Positions 34,641 through 46,312 of a stretch of DNA of 64,000 nt are shown here, piece after piece. Numbering within the stretch: position 1 is the stretch's first letter; the number at the start of each line of letters is the position of its first letter. The notes below the pieces were generated by a model. That model did no database searches and had not been told where the DNA came from. It saw only the letters and a list, made by a program, of their open reading frames with translations. The stretch comes from Mesostigma viride (Eukaryota; Streptophyta; Mesostigmatophyceae; Mesostigmatales; Mesostigmataceae): positions 5,298,817-5,362,816 of the forward strand of contig RPFO01000213.1 of the NCBI GenBank assembly GCA_009746045.1. Reading direction: 5' to 3'. The translations under genes and the position numbers were made by a program.

Positions 34641-36110
34641 GTCACTATCATGCTGTCACGGTGTCACAATGTCACGATGTCACGGTGTCACAATGTCACC
34701 TCATGTTAATCAGTGCTTCTGGGCAATGTAATATCATTGTTGCAACCCCATGGGCGCCACTCCTTCTCACCTTTAAGACCCCGGCGGACAAGATTTCTTT
34801 TCTCAGACGCCGCAAGCGGCTCGAGAAGACTCTCTTCACCCTTGACGACGACTTGACCCTGGCACAGCAACAACGGCGACGGGAGCTATGGCCGACCTAC
34901 CTCCAGCTCCGGCAGACCAAGGCGGGCCAGCCGGTGTACTGGAAGGGGGCGGCCATCTACGTCGGCCACAAGCCCTGGCAAGCGACCCCCTCGACCACCG
35001 CGGCCCCAGCAACCCCAGCCCCCGCCTAGGGGAATACAGCAGTAGTGTAGAAAGACAGTGGCCTTGTACATGCCCGCCTACTACAGGCACTATACCAGCT
35101 GCGGCCTAGCCTTTTTACTCATGTACCTGTGTGCCTATGATGAGCCACACCCCAGACGATGCCTAGTTTTTATTTAGTAATGCTGTGCCCATGCAGAGAG
35201 CTGCTCTCTGCTGAGATGCCACGCTCTAGTTTTTGTATAGCCATGATGATCTTCCCCCTCACAGGCATGCTCCCCCCTTACCCGGGCATAGCGTGATAGA
35301 CCATGAGGGTGCGGGTGCCCTGGTGCACCTAGAGCAGGGGTAGCTTACATTCCCACCCTTGCATGAAGTAGCCTAGAATGTATTAAAAGCCATATGCCCC
35401 TTCTCAGGGCTATGTGCTACATCTACTCCCAACGGAGTGATGTTGATAATTAATTAATTAATGGGCGCCACATTACCTTGTGACACCATACAAAATCGTA
35501 AAATACTAGCGTTATGGTGCCATCGTGTCACGGTGTCACGGTGTCACGGTGTCACGGTGTCACGGTGTCACGGTGTCACGGTGTCACGGTGTCACGGTGT
35601 CACGGTGTCACGGTGTCACAATGTCACCTCATGTTAATCAGTGCTTCTGGGCAATGTAATATCATTGTTGCAACCCCATGGGCGCCACATTACCTTGTGA
35701 CACCATACAAAATCGTAAAATACTAGCGTTATGGTGCCATCGTGTCACGGTGTCACGGTGTCACGGTGTCACGGTGTCACGGTGTCACGGTGTCACAATG
35801 TCACCTCATGTTAATCAGTGCTTCTGGGCAATGTAATATCATTGTTGCAACCCCATGGGCGCCACATTACCTTGTGACACCATACAAAATCGTAAAATAC
35901 TAGCGTTATGGTGCCATCGTGTCACGGTGTCACGGTGTCACGGTGTCACAATGTCACCTCATGTTAATCAGTGCTTCTGGGCAATGTAATATCATTGTTG
36001 CAACCCCATGGGCGCCACATTACCTTGTGACACCATACAAAATCGTAAAATACTAGCGTTATGGTGTCACGGTGTCACGGTGTCACGGTGTCACGGTGTC
36101 ACGGTGTCAC
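34641..36110. repeat. Right subterminal array of GGTGTCAC with 150-180 bp spacer units
   Basis: Runs of ggtgtcac alternate with a conserved spacer (cctcatgttaatcagtgctt...catgggcgccac...actagcgttatggtgccatc) in about four higher-order units. A 700-bp retroposon interrupts the array at 34761-35460. Confidence 0.9.
34761..35460 (+). mobile_element. 5'-truncated ORF1-only retroposon with 11-bp target duplication
   Basis: Flanked by perfect ATGGGCGCCAC repeats (34750-34760 and 35461-35471). It encodes the C-terminal domain of an L1-type ORF1 protein (FKTPADKISFLRRRKRLEKT; QQQRRRELWPTYLQLRQ). A roughly 430-bp 3' UTR follows, ending gctacatctactcccaacgg-agtg plus (attaatta)n. No ORF2 lies between ORF1 and the tail, as in the copy ending near 46313. 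Confidence 0.85.
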
Positions 36111-36226
36111 AAAATGTTGGGACAATAACCTACATGCTTTGGACTTACGAGAGGCCCTAAATAACAAAGTTTGAAAAATCTCAATTTGTAGTAGTGTTCT
36201 AGTACAAATCCAGACGAGCTTAGGGA

Positions 36227-36558
36227 TAGACTGCCGTGGTGTGAGGCCGGGGTACCAGGCCCAGCCGACGCACCAGGGCCTCGTTGATGAAGGACGTGGA
36301 GGCGCCGGTGTCGACCAGGAACTTCACGTCCATGATCGGTTTCTCCTTCAAATACGGATCAAGGACGGTGGGAGGGACCAATAACCCTCCGCTGAAAAGA
36401 AACAGATGCCGCGAATCTCCTTGAGAAGCACGCGCCGCCGGTTGGGAGGACGCGTCTGCGGCCACGTTATTGACGTCTACTTCTACTCTAGTTGACTCCG
36501 CGTCTGGGCTACCATCTGATTTTTCTATCCTATCCCCTACCCCGGGACCCAAGCCCAT
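36227..36558 (-). pseudogene. Gypsy protease segment
   Basis: FLVDTGASTSFINEALVRRLGL is the retropepsin active-site region (DTGAS). The frame is cut by the DNA transposon at a Tyr codon and resumes at 28386 (VTYSDGRRHLSPG), followed by the conserved DIIIGVDWL. Confidence 0.85.
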
Positions 36559-36569
36559 GGGCAGGGCTA

Positions 36570-38465
36570 CTACTCCCGAGGAGCGGTGGGACGGGAGGCC
36601 GCCTCGCCGACCACCCGCCCTCTTCCCCCCCTCCTCCTCTTCGTCAGCCCCCCCTCCTCGTCGTCGTACTCGTAGCCAGCCACTGCCTGCGTTTGGCCTG
36701 AAGAGGAGGACTGTCGCCGCGCCTCAATCTCGTTGACCGCACGCAACACACCCTTGGTAGAGCTGGTCGCGGGTGGTCGCGGCTGCTGGTACTGCGTCGG
36801 GGCCTGTCTGGCGTGCTGCAGGCGAGCCGCACGCTCACCCGCGTTGCGGGGTCGATCCCGAGGACCGGAGGAGTCGGGGCGGCTGCCGAAGGCCGGCCGG
36901 AGAAACGAACACTGGGTGTCCCTTCTCCTGTCCCACGACTGGCGTTCTTGCCCCGGAGCTTGGGGCAGTCGCGCTTGAGGTGCCCCACCTCGCTGCACAT
37001 GAAGCAGCGCGCCTTGCTAGCGTCGATCGCGTTGACGCCAGGATCAGTGTAGCCCTCGTCAGGGTCGTCGAGGTACTCGTCCTCCTCCTCGCCGGCGAAA
37101 TCAGTGGAGTAGATCTGGTTCACCCGTCGCGGGGGAGCAGGTCTGAAGAAACGGCGCACTGATGGGGCACGCCCGCGAGCCACGACGTCGGCCACCTGTA
37201 GGAGATACCTCTGGATATTCAAGATGTCCCACTCTTCCCAAGGGACATCAGCATAGTGCTTGAATACCTCATCCTGCAGCTCAGGACAGAGTGCCTCGAT
37301 GAACCTGCTCTTGTACTCGTACCAGGTCATGTCAGCCAGGTAGGCGGCGCTGGACTCGAACTTAGACAGAAACTCGCGATATGGGGTGGTCCCCTGGCGC
37401 AGCTTGCTGAAGGCCATCCGCTCGTGGAGTGTAGCATCTGGGGGCACCAGCTTGCGACGCACGCGGTCCATCAGTTCCGCCAAGGTTTGCGGGTATGACT
37501 GGGACGCGATGCTCTCACAGTTCAGGATGCTTATCACCGAGGGGTCCATACAGGAGTTAATCACCAGATCAATCAGATCGCTGGTGGCCAGCTGCCAGTT
37601 GTGATGATTGCGCCAGATGGTATACTGTCGTCGCCACATGCGTCCCCATTCCTCTACCTCGCGCGGTTTCATGTCCGCGTGCAGCTTGGGTACATTCTTG
37701 AAATTGGGCATCGGTGGGGCCTTTACTGCGGCGGTGACAGGCCCACCGACGTCTACGTGGGGGATATCGCCGAAGTCGGGGGGCTGCGACCGGGGGAAAG
37801 GGCTGGATCTGGGCGGCGTACCATGAGTCCGCCGCACCTGGACGGATGAGGGGTGTTCGTACCCCGGGTCATCCAAGGCCACCCTGCTGAAGCTGAAGTT
37901 GCCAGCAGGCGCAGGCGAGGGGACCGCGCTTTGGTCAAGCACCCGTGGGCGCTGCGGTTGAGAAGCCGGGCGCTGGACTGGCGTGTGAGTCTCCTCGTCT
38001 CTGGTGGTGACACTGCTCCTGGTCTCCCCTGGGCTGGTCCGAGGTCTATGAGTACCAGCAGGCGGGCCCTGCGTGACAGTTCCCTCGTCCGTCTCGTTAG
38101 TCCCTTCCAGGTCATCGAACTCGCCATCTGCCCCTGGGGCCTCCCCTTCCTCGTCCGAATACCATAGCGCCGTGGGTAACAGGGACGTGCTGCCGAAGGA
38201 CACTCTGCGTCTGCCCCGGTGTGGGGGCCCCGGTGGAGGTCCCTGGGGCCGCCCCCGACCTGCCCAAGGATGCGTTGGCCGCCCGGTGACTGGCTGCTGA
38301 CGGCGGTAGTGCAGGGTATCTCCATTCTCATCTCCCTGCTGCTCTGGATCCGGTGGTAGCCATTGTGGTCTCGTCTGGGGTTGTTGCTGCTGCGTCCGGA
38401 ATTGCTGCTGTTGCCAATGCTGCTGTGGTAACCGTTGCTGCTGCTGATGCTGCTGCTGCGGTTGC

Positions 38466-38497
<32 letters not shown>

Positions 38498-38839
38498 TTG
38501 CTGCTGCTGCTGTTGCTGCTGCTGCCGTTGCTGCTGCTGCGAGTACTCTTGGAGCCTCTCTTGGTCGTTCCTGTCATCTCCCTGCCTGGGTAAGGCGTCT
38601 ATATTGTCCCCATCCGCTGGGAACCTAGGGTTCTGATCTCTGGATCGTGGGGAGCCTTCCGCAGGTCTCTCCATGACCTCACCTGTATCTGTCCCTGCTT
38701 GGACGTGCAGTGGTACCTCTATACCCTCTGTACCGTGCTCGTGGTTGTCTACCGGTTCTATCTCTGTATTCTCTAGTTCTCGTTCTCTAGTCTCTTCCTC
38801 TGTATCTCTGGCGTTCCTTGTTTGGGACCGTGTGGGCAT
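36570..38839 (-). CDS. Gag of gypsy element
   Basis: Starts MPTRSQTRN. An acidic N-terminal region is followed by a poly-Gln tract (near 38450-38550) and a proline/glycine linker. Then comes the capsid-like retrotransposon gag core (WGRMWRRQYTIWRNHHNW; FSKLRQGTTPYREFLSKFES) and a CCHC zinc knuckle (CFMCSEVGHLKRDC near 37000). Downstream of the knuckle the better reading changes frame (to 36570), so a 1-nt error or a programmed shift lies between gag and protease. Confidence 0.85.
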
Positions 38840-38983
38840 GGTGCTCGTACTGGTACCTTACGCTGCAGGCAACACCTCCCCAGGAAGGAAGAGAGAGAAA
38901 GAGAGAGAGCAACCACGTGCTATAGAGCTATAACTATAGAACCTAATACTACTCCAATCTGAACCTAATAGTACTGGTCTCCT

Positions 38984-39322
38984 CTACTGCTTGCTAGGGC
39001 CAATGGTCAGCTGAGAGAAAGTCACTGTAACTGCTGTCCCCTCCCCCTGACTGCTGAGTGTGGGTGGCTTGGAGCATTCACGTGTGATGTGCATCCCCTC
39101 AGGCAATGGCATGTGTTCCCGAACAAACCTATCTGCATCTGTAATGTTATCAAACCCTTTCCACTTAGCACTAGAGCCTTGGGACAATATCTTATCTTTA
39201 ATATGCTCCTCACAAGTCTTCCAGCTGTAGAATATAGCAGGCCTACCCTTATCCCCGTCGTGAGCTACTGCGTAGTAAGGAAATCCAGACTGTCCACCCT
39301 TGTTTATTTTACGTCGTGGCAT
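38984..39322 (-). CDS. Small leader ORF: RNase H hybrid-binding (Cauli_VI-like) domain
   Basis: 112-aa ORF between the 5' LTR and gag of the gypsy element. FPYYAVAHDGDKGRPAIFYS, W, CEEHIKD then AKWKGFDNITDADRFVREHM follow the RNase HI N-terminal domain pattern (YAV-G---G-..SW-EC---V....KF/Y..F....A..F). That domain binds RNA/DNA hybrids or dsRNA and also occurs in the caulimovirus viroplasmin family. There is no catalytic RNase H part here. The C-terminal 35 aa are uncharacterised. Assignment is by pattern only. Confidence 0.65.
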   Translation of the reverse strand: MPRRKINKGGQSGFPYYAVAHDGDKGRPAIFYSWKTCEEHIKDKILSQGSSAKWKGFDNITDADRFVREHMPLPEGMHITRECSKPPTLSSQGEGTAVTVTFSQLTIGPSKQ

Positions 39323-40069
39323 GTTACATCATAGTCTGGCAGCGGCTTGCAAGCAAGAGAGAAAGGGGAAACCCAGGCTACCTCTAGTGCAGTGACCTTA
39401 AACAAACGAGGTGAGAGAGCACGGAGTATATCACAGCACACGCCCGAGCCTTCCGCAGGAACGGGCTATACGCACACACGGAGGTAAACACCGTCAACAC
39501 AGTCGGCAACAGCCAGACGGTATCCACCCCCACGACCCCTTGCAGGTCAAACAACGAATGTCCGTCTCCGCGACGTCCATGGGCACCAACAACATTTACA
39601 ACCTATAGAGGCACAACATATAACATAAACCCCCTGCGCGCGCGTTCCCGGATAGAGAGCAAGCTCGCCAGCTAGCCTTCAGCAGGCATAGCTTTGTAAA
39701 GAAAGACTTCTAACTAGGGGACGTACCATCTTCGATGACGTTAATCCCTCCTGAGCTGGCCGCCACCCGGTGTCGTTGAAGGCAAGCCCTGGCCGCCACT
39801 AGGTGTCGTTGAAAACAGGAGAGCTGAACGCTATCGTTGACAGCACCTCACCACAGGACTATTGCTAGCCCCGCCGAGTATCCCAGACTGGCCGTTTGCT
39901 GTATAGGTCGTCGTTGAATCCCTTTACGGGCTGGCCGCCGGCCTGACAGCAATCGTTGAATTCCGGAACCTCTACCTACGCCAAGCTTCGTCTTGGTATC
40001 CTAATTGGCTCACTAACCCTCTCCGCGAGAGTTAGCTAACCTTTCCAGCACATTTCCTCCGATAACCAG
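39323..40069 (-). promoter_or_regulatory. Gypsy leader and primer-binding site
   Basis: Directly inside the 5' LTR the minus strand reads CTGGTTATCGGAGG, a plausible but imperfect initiator-Met-type primer-binding site. The leader repeats the phrase tcgttgaa/tcgttgac about five times between 39770 and 39960. Confidence 0.5.
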
Positions 40070-40653
40070 TGTTACGTCCCTGCCCAGACACTCCTAGCCT
40101 GAGCTACGTAGCGAAAGACCCTTCTTGCCGGAATTAGGAATAATTCAAGATAGCCTAAAGTAGGTTGCGCTTCACGACGTGAGTCGTGAGATATCTGGCA
40201 TCACGGCTTAATGCCAAGCTAATTAGTTCACACTTATAATGGCTAGCAATACCAATTACAAATGGATAATGCCCCGGGCTCAATGTGTAGGCGTATTCGC
40301 ACTTATCATTCATTAAACCAAGAGGACGAGACTCTCGTCCTTGGACCACTTTATCCTAGGTTGGTTGCGGCGCAGATACACGCCAATTTCCTTAGAACAA
40401 TCCGAGTCACTAATTCCACGTAGGATCCGGGCCGACATCGACCCTCAACTATAGGATCCACGCCTAGAACCACTGACAGACTCAGAACCGGCGCGGCGCC
40501 ACAGCGCCGGCCCCTAAAAGGACAACCTAGAACCAAAATAACTAGTCCAATTCACACAATAGCCAAGGTCCGTAAAACCCAAGTCCAATAGACCAAACAG
40601 CCTTAGTAATTTATTCCATTGTTACGTCCGGCCAAAAGGGCAGGGACGTAACA
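40070..40653 (-). repeat. 5' LTR of gypsy element
   Basis: 584 bp, the partner of 21224-21810. The only differences I see are c/t near 40165, a/c near 40412 and a 3-bp indel near 40268. Confidence 0.93.
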
Positions 40654-41004
40654 CAGCTTTTGTCTTAATTTACTTTAGATAACTGGATTGGTCATGGATC
40701 TTGTCGCATTACATACTGACCATGTGAGGTCTTTATGCAAAAAAGCCACGAGATAGCCATGGCTGACGGCGGAGCTCATAACTTTCACGCCTTGAGCACC
40801 GAATTTAGCCGTGAATATCACAATTGACGCGTCTTTTTACGACGCACATGCTGATATAATTTTCCGCAGCTCTTACGCAATATACGATGAGCAAACGCCT
40901 CTCGACGCAACGCAGCCTGGCGGCTGCGCTCAGCAATGAAAATACGTCTGCAGCTCCGGCTGCAGCTTCGCCCACCGGCCCAGAAGGCAACGGCGCCACT
41001 AGCC

Positions 41005-42592
41005 CAGTGTTCAATTATACGGCGTATTATACGGTATAATACGGTATAATACGCGTTATACAAGGTCGAGCGGATAATTTTTATCCGTTTTATACGATTT
41101 GCGTATTTTTACGTATAATACGGCGAATAACACGTATGAGCGCGCGTATCATGGGGTTTTCGCGCTCATCCGAGGTCCGGCAGCCAAATTTTTCGGGCGG
41201 GAACCAAGGCGGGAAAGCAAGGGAACTTAGAAACACTACGGAAACCATCCACTGGTTGACATTTGGCGACCGCGAGACACAAGGATCTTACAAGCAAGCT
41301 ACACTGTAGCATGGCAAGTTGGCAACCCTTGCTTAGCAGGGCTTAGCAGGGATTAACTACTGGTTATATTTGGAATAAACGTACACCTAGTTACCTGGAA
41401 GTTGGCAACCCTCCATGCTGTTTAGGTGCTCAGCCCTTGCCTCTCGGGCAGCCATGCACCGAATATACTGCATACTGTACAGAAAACTGACTGGTACGAG
41501 AGCATGGCCGCTTTATATTTTCAACTGAAATTTTGAAGGCATGATCCTTAGGTCTTGAAAAGCTTATATCCTTGGCCAGGCAACGTTTGGATGTGCGCAG
41601 ATATGTCTCGACCTTCTGCTCGATGCGGCAACCTCGTTTCAGCAACCAGGTGGCGACCGTGCATGTGCTAACTGTTGATAGGCGGGAAATGCCCCTACAT
41701 TTGAACGCGGATAGATGTTTCACGTTATTCCTTACATGATTGATAAGCGACGACGGCCAGGAAAGGCTCGCAGCTACGTCCATCAGGTTGGCATGCTGGC
41801 TCCGTCAAGAAAGGTAATATGCGGTTTTGATCTGGTACGTGCTATCTTGTTCACGTGTTCATTGTACTGTATCAAGTTGTTGGGTGGATTGTAAAATAGT
41901 CGTAGACCTGTAATGGAGGTTTTCTGCTTGTCTTTTGGTTGCTTTACTGCCTCTACGCATTATTGGCTTGTGATGGTTGGGGAATACCACTACAACATGC
42001 AGATTTTTGACCATATTTGTCTGCTATTAGCTTATGCTTCATCGAAAGCAGTGACGTAGTGCTTGGCATTGTTTATAAATATGATAAGCTTGATAACGCG
42101 ATGTTTTTTCTTGCTAAAAACATCTCGAAACAAGTGGTTTTCTGGCCAGATCTAGCCACTATTTCTTGTTTTGCTCGCCAAAGTCAGCCTTCTTCTTGTG
42201 TGCTCCTCATGCATGCAAGAAACATGGAGATGCCCAGGACCTGCTTGCATGGAAGCATAGCCATCTTACTTCTTTTGCTTTTTTCATCTTTCCATTTCAT
42301 TTGGCGTTGTTTTTTAGGGTATAATGCATAGGTAATCTAGCTCCTCGTGAACCCCGGTTTACACGTCCAGTGTTCCCAAGCACTGCTGAGCAGTGGCAAC
42401 CCATGTATCATGTGTAATTTAGTGTCAGAAACATGTGGACTGCTTGAAATGATATCAAAATGCATGAAACAACCCCAAAAACGATGAAATCCAGTATTTG
42501 CGTATAATTTCCGGATAATACCGTATTATACCGTATTATCCATTATACGGACCCCGCGCGTATAACCGCGTATTGCGTATAATTGAACTCTG
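41005..42592. mobile_element. hAT-type element, copy in retroposon ORF1
   Basis: Inverted ends CAGTGTTCAATTATACG and CGTATAATTGAACTCTG. Perfect 8-bp target duplication CACTAGCC (40997-41004 and 42593-42600). Subterminal regions are full of cgtattatac/gtataatacg motifs. No transposase seen. About 1.6 kb, like the unrelated hAT at 12525. Confidence 0.9.
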
Positions 42593-43542
42593 CACTAGCC
42601 AAGCTCTAGTGGTCGTCCAGCCCCCTGCTGCGCCCGCCTTGCCCGCAGCGTCGCCTGAACCCAAGCGCAGTCGCTCTGCCGAGCCGAGTTGGGTAGAGCT
42701 CGGCTTTGTCGCCGAAGCCAGCCAGCCCGGCTTCCTTGACACGCTTACCACGGAACGCATCCTGGTCTGCGTGTTTGATGGAACGCACGCCTCGCTTCTT
42801 GCACTATGCAAGCAGCTTTTCAACCAAGGTCGCCTCTTTGACCCTCGCTGGATTCGTATCCCCTCTTTCGACACCATTCCCAGCCTCCACCGCCCCTACC
42901 TCCAGCAATTCGCTCTCTTTTCCCTCCTTGGACGCTCCATCGGGGAGCTTTGGCCCCCCAAGCCTCTCACCACCACCTTAACCGAATCCTCCATCCGCTC
43001 ACTCCTTAAGGAGGTCCTCGAGGAGCACGTGGACCCCATTGCTGCAGATGTGGCGGCCATCGCCGGCACGCTGACTGCCGAGCTTCCCCTCCTTTCCACC
43101 GCCACCTCCACCATCTCCACCGCCACCTCCACCCTCCTCGCCTCCTCCACCGCCACCACCTCCACCTCCGACGCCATCACCGCCCAGCTCCGTGACATCG
43201 ACCAGCGTCTTAAGGACAACGCCATCGCTATCGAGGTTCTGCAGAACACCGCAGGCCTCACCGCCCAGGCGGTGAAGGACATTGCCGCCAAGCCAGCCCC
43301 GGCTGGCCTGGCCGGCGATCACTCCTCCCATCACCACCTGGGCGGACATAAGCAACATACCACCTCCACCACCTCCGCCGTCGCAGCCCAGCTCCAACGG
43401 CAGACGCTTGACCTCCACGAGGAGGCCGAGCTCGCCAAGCGCAGCCTCAACGTCATTGTCAAGAACTTCACCATGGAGGAAGGTGAGACTTCCGAGAAGC
43501 TTTTGCGTGCGTTTGAGCGAGAAATCCTTGGTCGCATGGGCC

Positions 43543-45260
43543 CTCGTCGTCTGTCCCAACTCAGTCCTCACAGGAGGACTGAGTTGACAATTTTCAACCG
43601 CGTGTAGCGACTAGGTGGGGGGTCCATCCCAAATGTTTTGATGTGGATCGGGGGTGTACTAGATGTCATTTTGTTGGCAAAAATACTGCATATGTGAAAA
43701 CTTGACCCGAACACCTGAAAATTACACGGACGTTGGGCACCCCTCGCGAATTTGCATTTTTCGGGATAAGAACGAGTGGGAAAAATTCAATCAAATCCTG
43801 GTGCATGAAGAAAAAATATAGGCATGTAAACAATATAGTTCTTGAAACATGGCAAAAAACTGGGCTCAATTTGGCCACTGCAACTGCCTGAAACAATTAA
43901 AAAACTCTCAGTCCTCAGGAGAGGAATGGGGCTTTTGCTAACTTTGCTAGCATGTAAGTGCGGTCATACTACATCACCGTGGCCACCAACCATCCCAATC
44001 AACTCATTTCCCTTCAAGCATTACAGGACAACACACTTGCATCATCATACTTCAGGTATATCATACGTTATCATGTAGTGAGAGCCTATGCATGCATGTA
44101 GGGAATGGGCTTGGATACCTACCAACAAAGGGTTATGTTATAAGTGTCAACCACCAATATAATGGGTAGGTTAAGCATATTTCCATTGTTTCTAACAACA
44201 ATAGATATGTCTATAACTGTTTTGCCTTGCCATGATGTGGCCAACATAGTTGCTGGCACATGATGGCAGTGGTTTGTCACCAAGACTTTTCACTCACCCG
44301 TAAAAGCTTGAATGCACCCTTGACGCAGCCCGTGGCCGCACAATCATGCAGTATGAACGTAGCAAGAGAATAACTAACATCTACGAAGGTGTTTAAACCT
44401 GCACAGCTCCTAAAACCCTGCACAACTACACTGGGTTAAGGCAAATGCCTGCTAACATCATCTGAAAAGGGGGTTTTAGAGAGGGGCAGGCAACGGTCAA
44501 GAAACAGCATCAAGACCTGAGCCTGACAACGCCTCGCAAGCTTAAACTCATGTACGAACATCAAGGAACGAAGAGGCAACGATTATCCGGCTTTACCTGG
44601 CACGGCTGGCGTTACCTTGGCCCAGGCGGTGCCCGCAAAAGTGGCACTCTTCGGCACATAGACCATGACGTGACAGAATGGTCGAAATCATCAAATCTAT
44701 ACTGTCACTCAATTTATTCTAATACAATGCATGTTTAAATGTAGAAAGAAACCTATCAGCAATTGAAATTGCGCCGGAAAGCAAGCGCAGTCATCAATTC
44801 CGTCGACCTGCCTTATCGCAGTTTTTTCCAGCAAGAACAGTGCCGACACCGGGTAAATCGCATCCCCGCGAGCTAAAAATTGATTTTTATCATCTTTAGG
44901 GCATGTTAAATCTATTCCCTGAGTTTTGACAGCTAACTCTTCCGCAAACGTAAACTGCATGCATGGGCGCGAGCCGCCATGGCTAGGTCGTGCATTTCCG
45001 GAAGTCGCGTTTCACGTGGAAAAGTACCCTTACCACCTGTACTTTGACCGTACATTTAGCCGCTCATACCAAATCCAAAAAAATCCCAAAAATATGTCCA
45101 AGAAAGATCTTTTCACGTAGTATTTGAATAAATTTTGAGAGAATTTTTTGGACAAACATTCTGACCGTGGCGAATTTTCTACGAAACCCAAAAACTCGGT
45201 CCTCTAGAGAGGACTGAGTTCAACTCAGTCCTCCGTAGAGGACCAGGGACAGACGACGAG
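43543..45260. mobile_element. 1.7-kb foldback-type element in retroposon ORF1
   Basis: Inverted ends CTCGTCGTCTGTCCC and GGGACAGACGACGAG. Each end carries an inner hairpin built on aactcagtcctc/gaggactgagtt. The region 44190-45060 is a diverged relative of the TTAA elements at 15535 and 55907. TTAA follows the right end, but the left flank is GGCC, and no target duplication is visible. Confidence 0.75.
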
Positions 45261-45607
45261 TTAACGGTGAGATCGAGCTGGCCGCCCACCGCCTTCCCCG
45301 CGCGCGGGGTAAGGCAGGGCCGCCCCCGCTCCTTCTCACCTTTAAGACCCCGGCGGACAAGATTTCTTTTCTCAGACGCCGCAAGCGGCTCGAGAAGACT
45401 CTCTTCACCCTTGATGACGACCTGACCCTGGCGCAGCAACAACGGCGACGGGAGCTATGGCCGACCTACCTCCAGCTCCGGCAGACCAAGGCGGGCCAGC
45501 CGGTGTACTGGAATGGGGCGGCCATCTACGTCGGCCACAAGCCCCAGGTCGGGTGGCAGGCGACCCCCCCCCCCGCGGCCCCAGCGACTCCAGACGCCCC
45601 AGCTTAG

Positions 45608-46312
45608 GGGAATACAGCAGTAGTAGTGCAGAATAGATAGACCGTGGCCATGTACATGTACGCCTCCTAGAGGCACTATCCCAGCTAAGCCACGCGCTTT
45701 ACTTAATCATGTACATGTGTGCCTATGATGAGCCACACTCCAGATGATGCCTAGCTTTATTTAGTTATGTTGTGGGAGAGCGATCGCAGCAACTGGTGCT
45801 CACCACTAGACACTCCCGGCCAGCTAGGCTAGAAACACACGCCCTGATCAAGCATGCTGTTTCCGGCCCCACCGTCTAGGTCATCTAGTCGCTCCACACG
45901 TAAGCCAGCCATAATTTCAATGCACAAGGATACACATTTCCATCACCATTCATCTTCATCATCCTGAACGACTCGAAAACGCGGAAAAGATAACGGCAGG
46001 CTCGAGCTACCATGGTCCGGATTCTCCCGATTTCTGGCCTGCGCTGGTTGTCTCTTTGATGTTGTGCCCATGCAGGGAGTAACTCTCTGCTGAGACGCCA
46101 TGCCCTAGCTTCTTTGTATAGCTATGATGATCTTCCCCCCCATGACAGGCTCCCCCTTCGCTGGGCATAGCTTAATTGAAGATCATGGGGATGCAAGTGC
46201 CCTGGTGCACCTAGAGCAAGGGTCCTTTACATCCCCACCCTTGCAGGAAGTAGCTTAGGATGTATGATAGGCCATATGCCCCCTCTCAAGGGCTATGTGC
46301 TACATATACTCC
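45608..46312 (+). repeat. 3' UTR of the ORF1-only retroposon
   Basis: Matches 35030-35450, with an extra block near 45770-46060. It ends gctatgtgctacatatactc, where it fuses to a second LINE 3' end. Confidence 0.7.

Larger units (their letters stand above)
28390..36226. mobile_element. 7.8-kb DNA transposon inserted between protease and RT
   Basis: Both ends carry the inverted sequence CCCTAAGCTCGTCTGGATTT, which continues as gtactagaaca before diverging. The target site TAT is duplicated (28387-28389 and 36227-36229 region), so the gypsy frame is broken at a single Tyr codon and would be restored by excision. Subterminal arrays of GGTGTCAC flank both sides. The interior holds a 116-bp hairpin, simple-sequence DNA, a 172-bp satellite, a LINE-type insert and weak ORFs. 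I recognise no transposase, so the superfamily is unassigned; the 3-bp duplication leaves several options. Confidence 0.8.
21224..40653 (-). mobile_element. Ty3/gypsy chromovirus LTR retrotransposon with nested insertion
   Basis: Complete element on the minus strand with LTRs at both ends, starting TGTTACGTCC and ending GGACGTAACA. The target duplication is CAGCT (21219-21223 and 40654-40658). Order in its own direction: 5' LTR (40653-40070), leader with a small HBD-like ORF, gag, protease, [7.8-kb DNA transposon], RT, RNase H, integrase with chromodomain, extra ORF, polypurine tract, 3' LTR (21810-21224). Without the insert it is about 11.6 kb. The LTRs differ by two substitutions and a 3-bp indel that I can see, so the insertion is recent, yet the coding region has several 1-nt frameshifts. 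Confidence 0.93.
40887..45607 (+). pseudogene. L1-type ORF1 of a HAL1-like retroposon, split by two transposons
   Basis: Segments 40887-41004, 42601-43542 and 45261-45607 join in frame into a predicted 468-aa ORF1 protein after removal of both inserts and one copy of the hAT target site. N-terminus MSKRLSTQRSLAAALSNEN. The middle has a coiled-coil-like Thr/Ala-rich region and NVIVKNFTMEEGETSEKLL (ORF1 RRM-like start). The C-terminus has IELAAHRLP, FKTPADKISFLRRRKRLE and RRELWPTYLQLRQ. These match the RNA-binding/chaperone ORF1 of L1-like LINEs. The stop is followed by the same 3' UTR as at 34761-35460 with no ORF2. Confidence 0.8.

Noticed and set aside
36644-38839. Poly-Gln disease-type or transcription-factor gene
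   Set aside because: The Gln tract is part of a retrotransposon gag with a CCHC knuckle.
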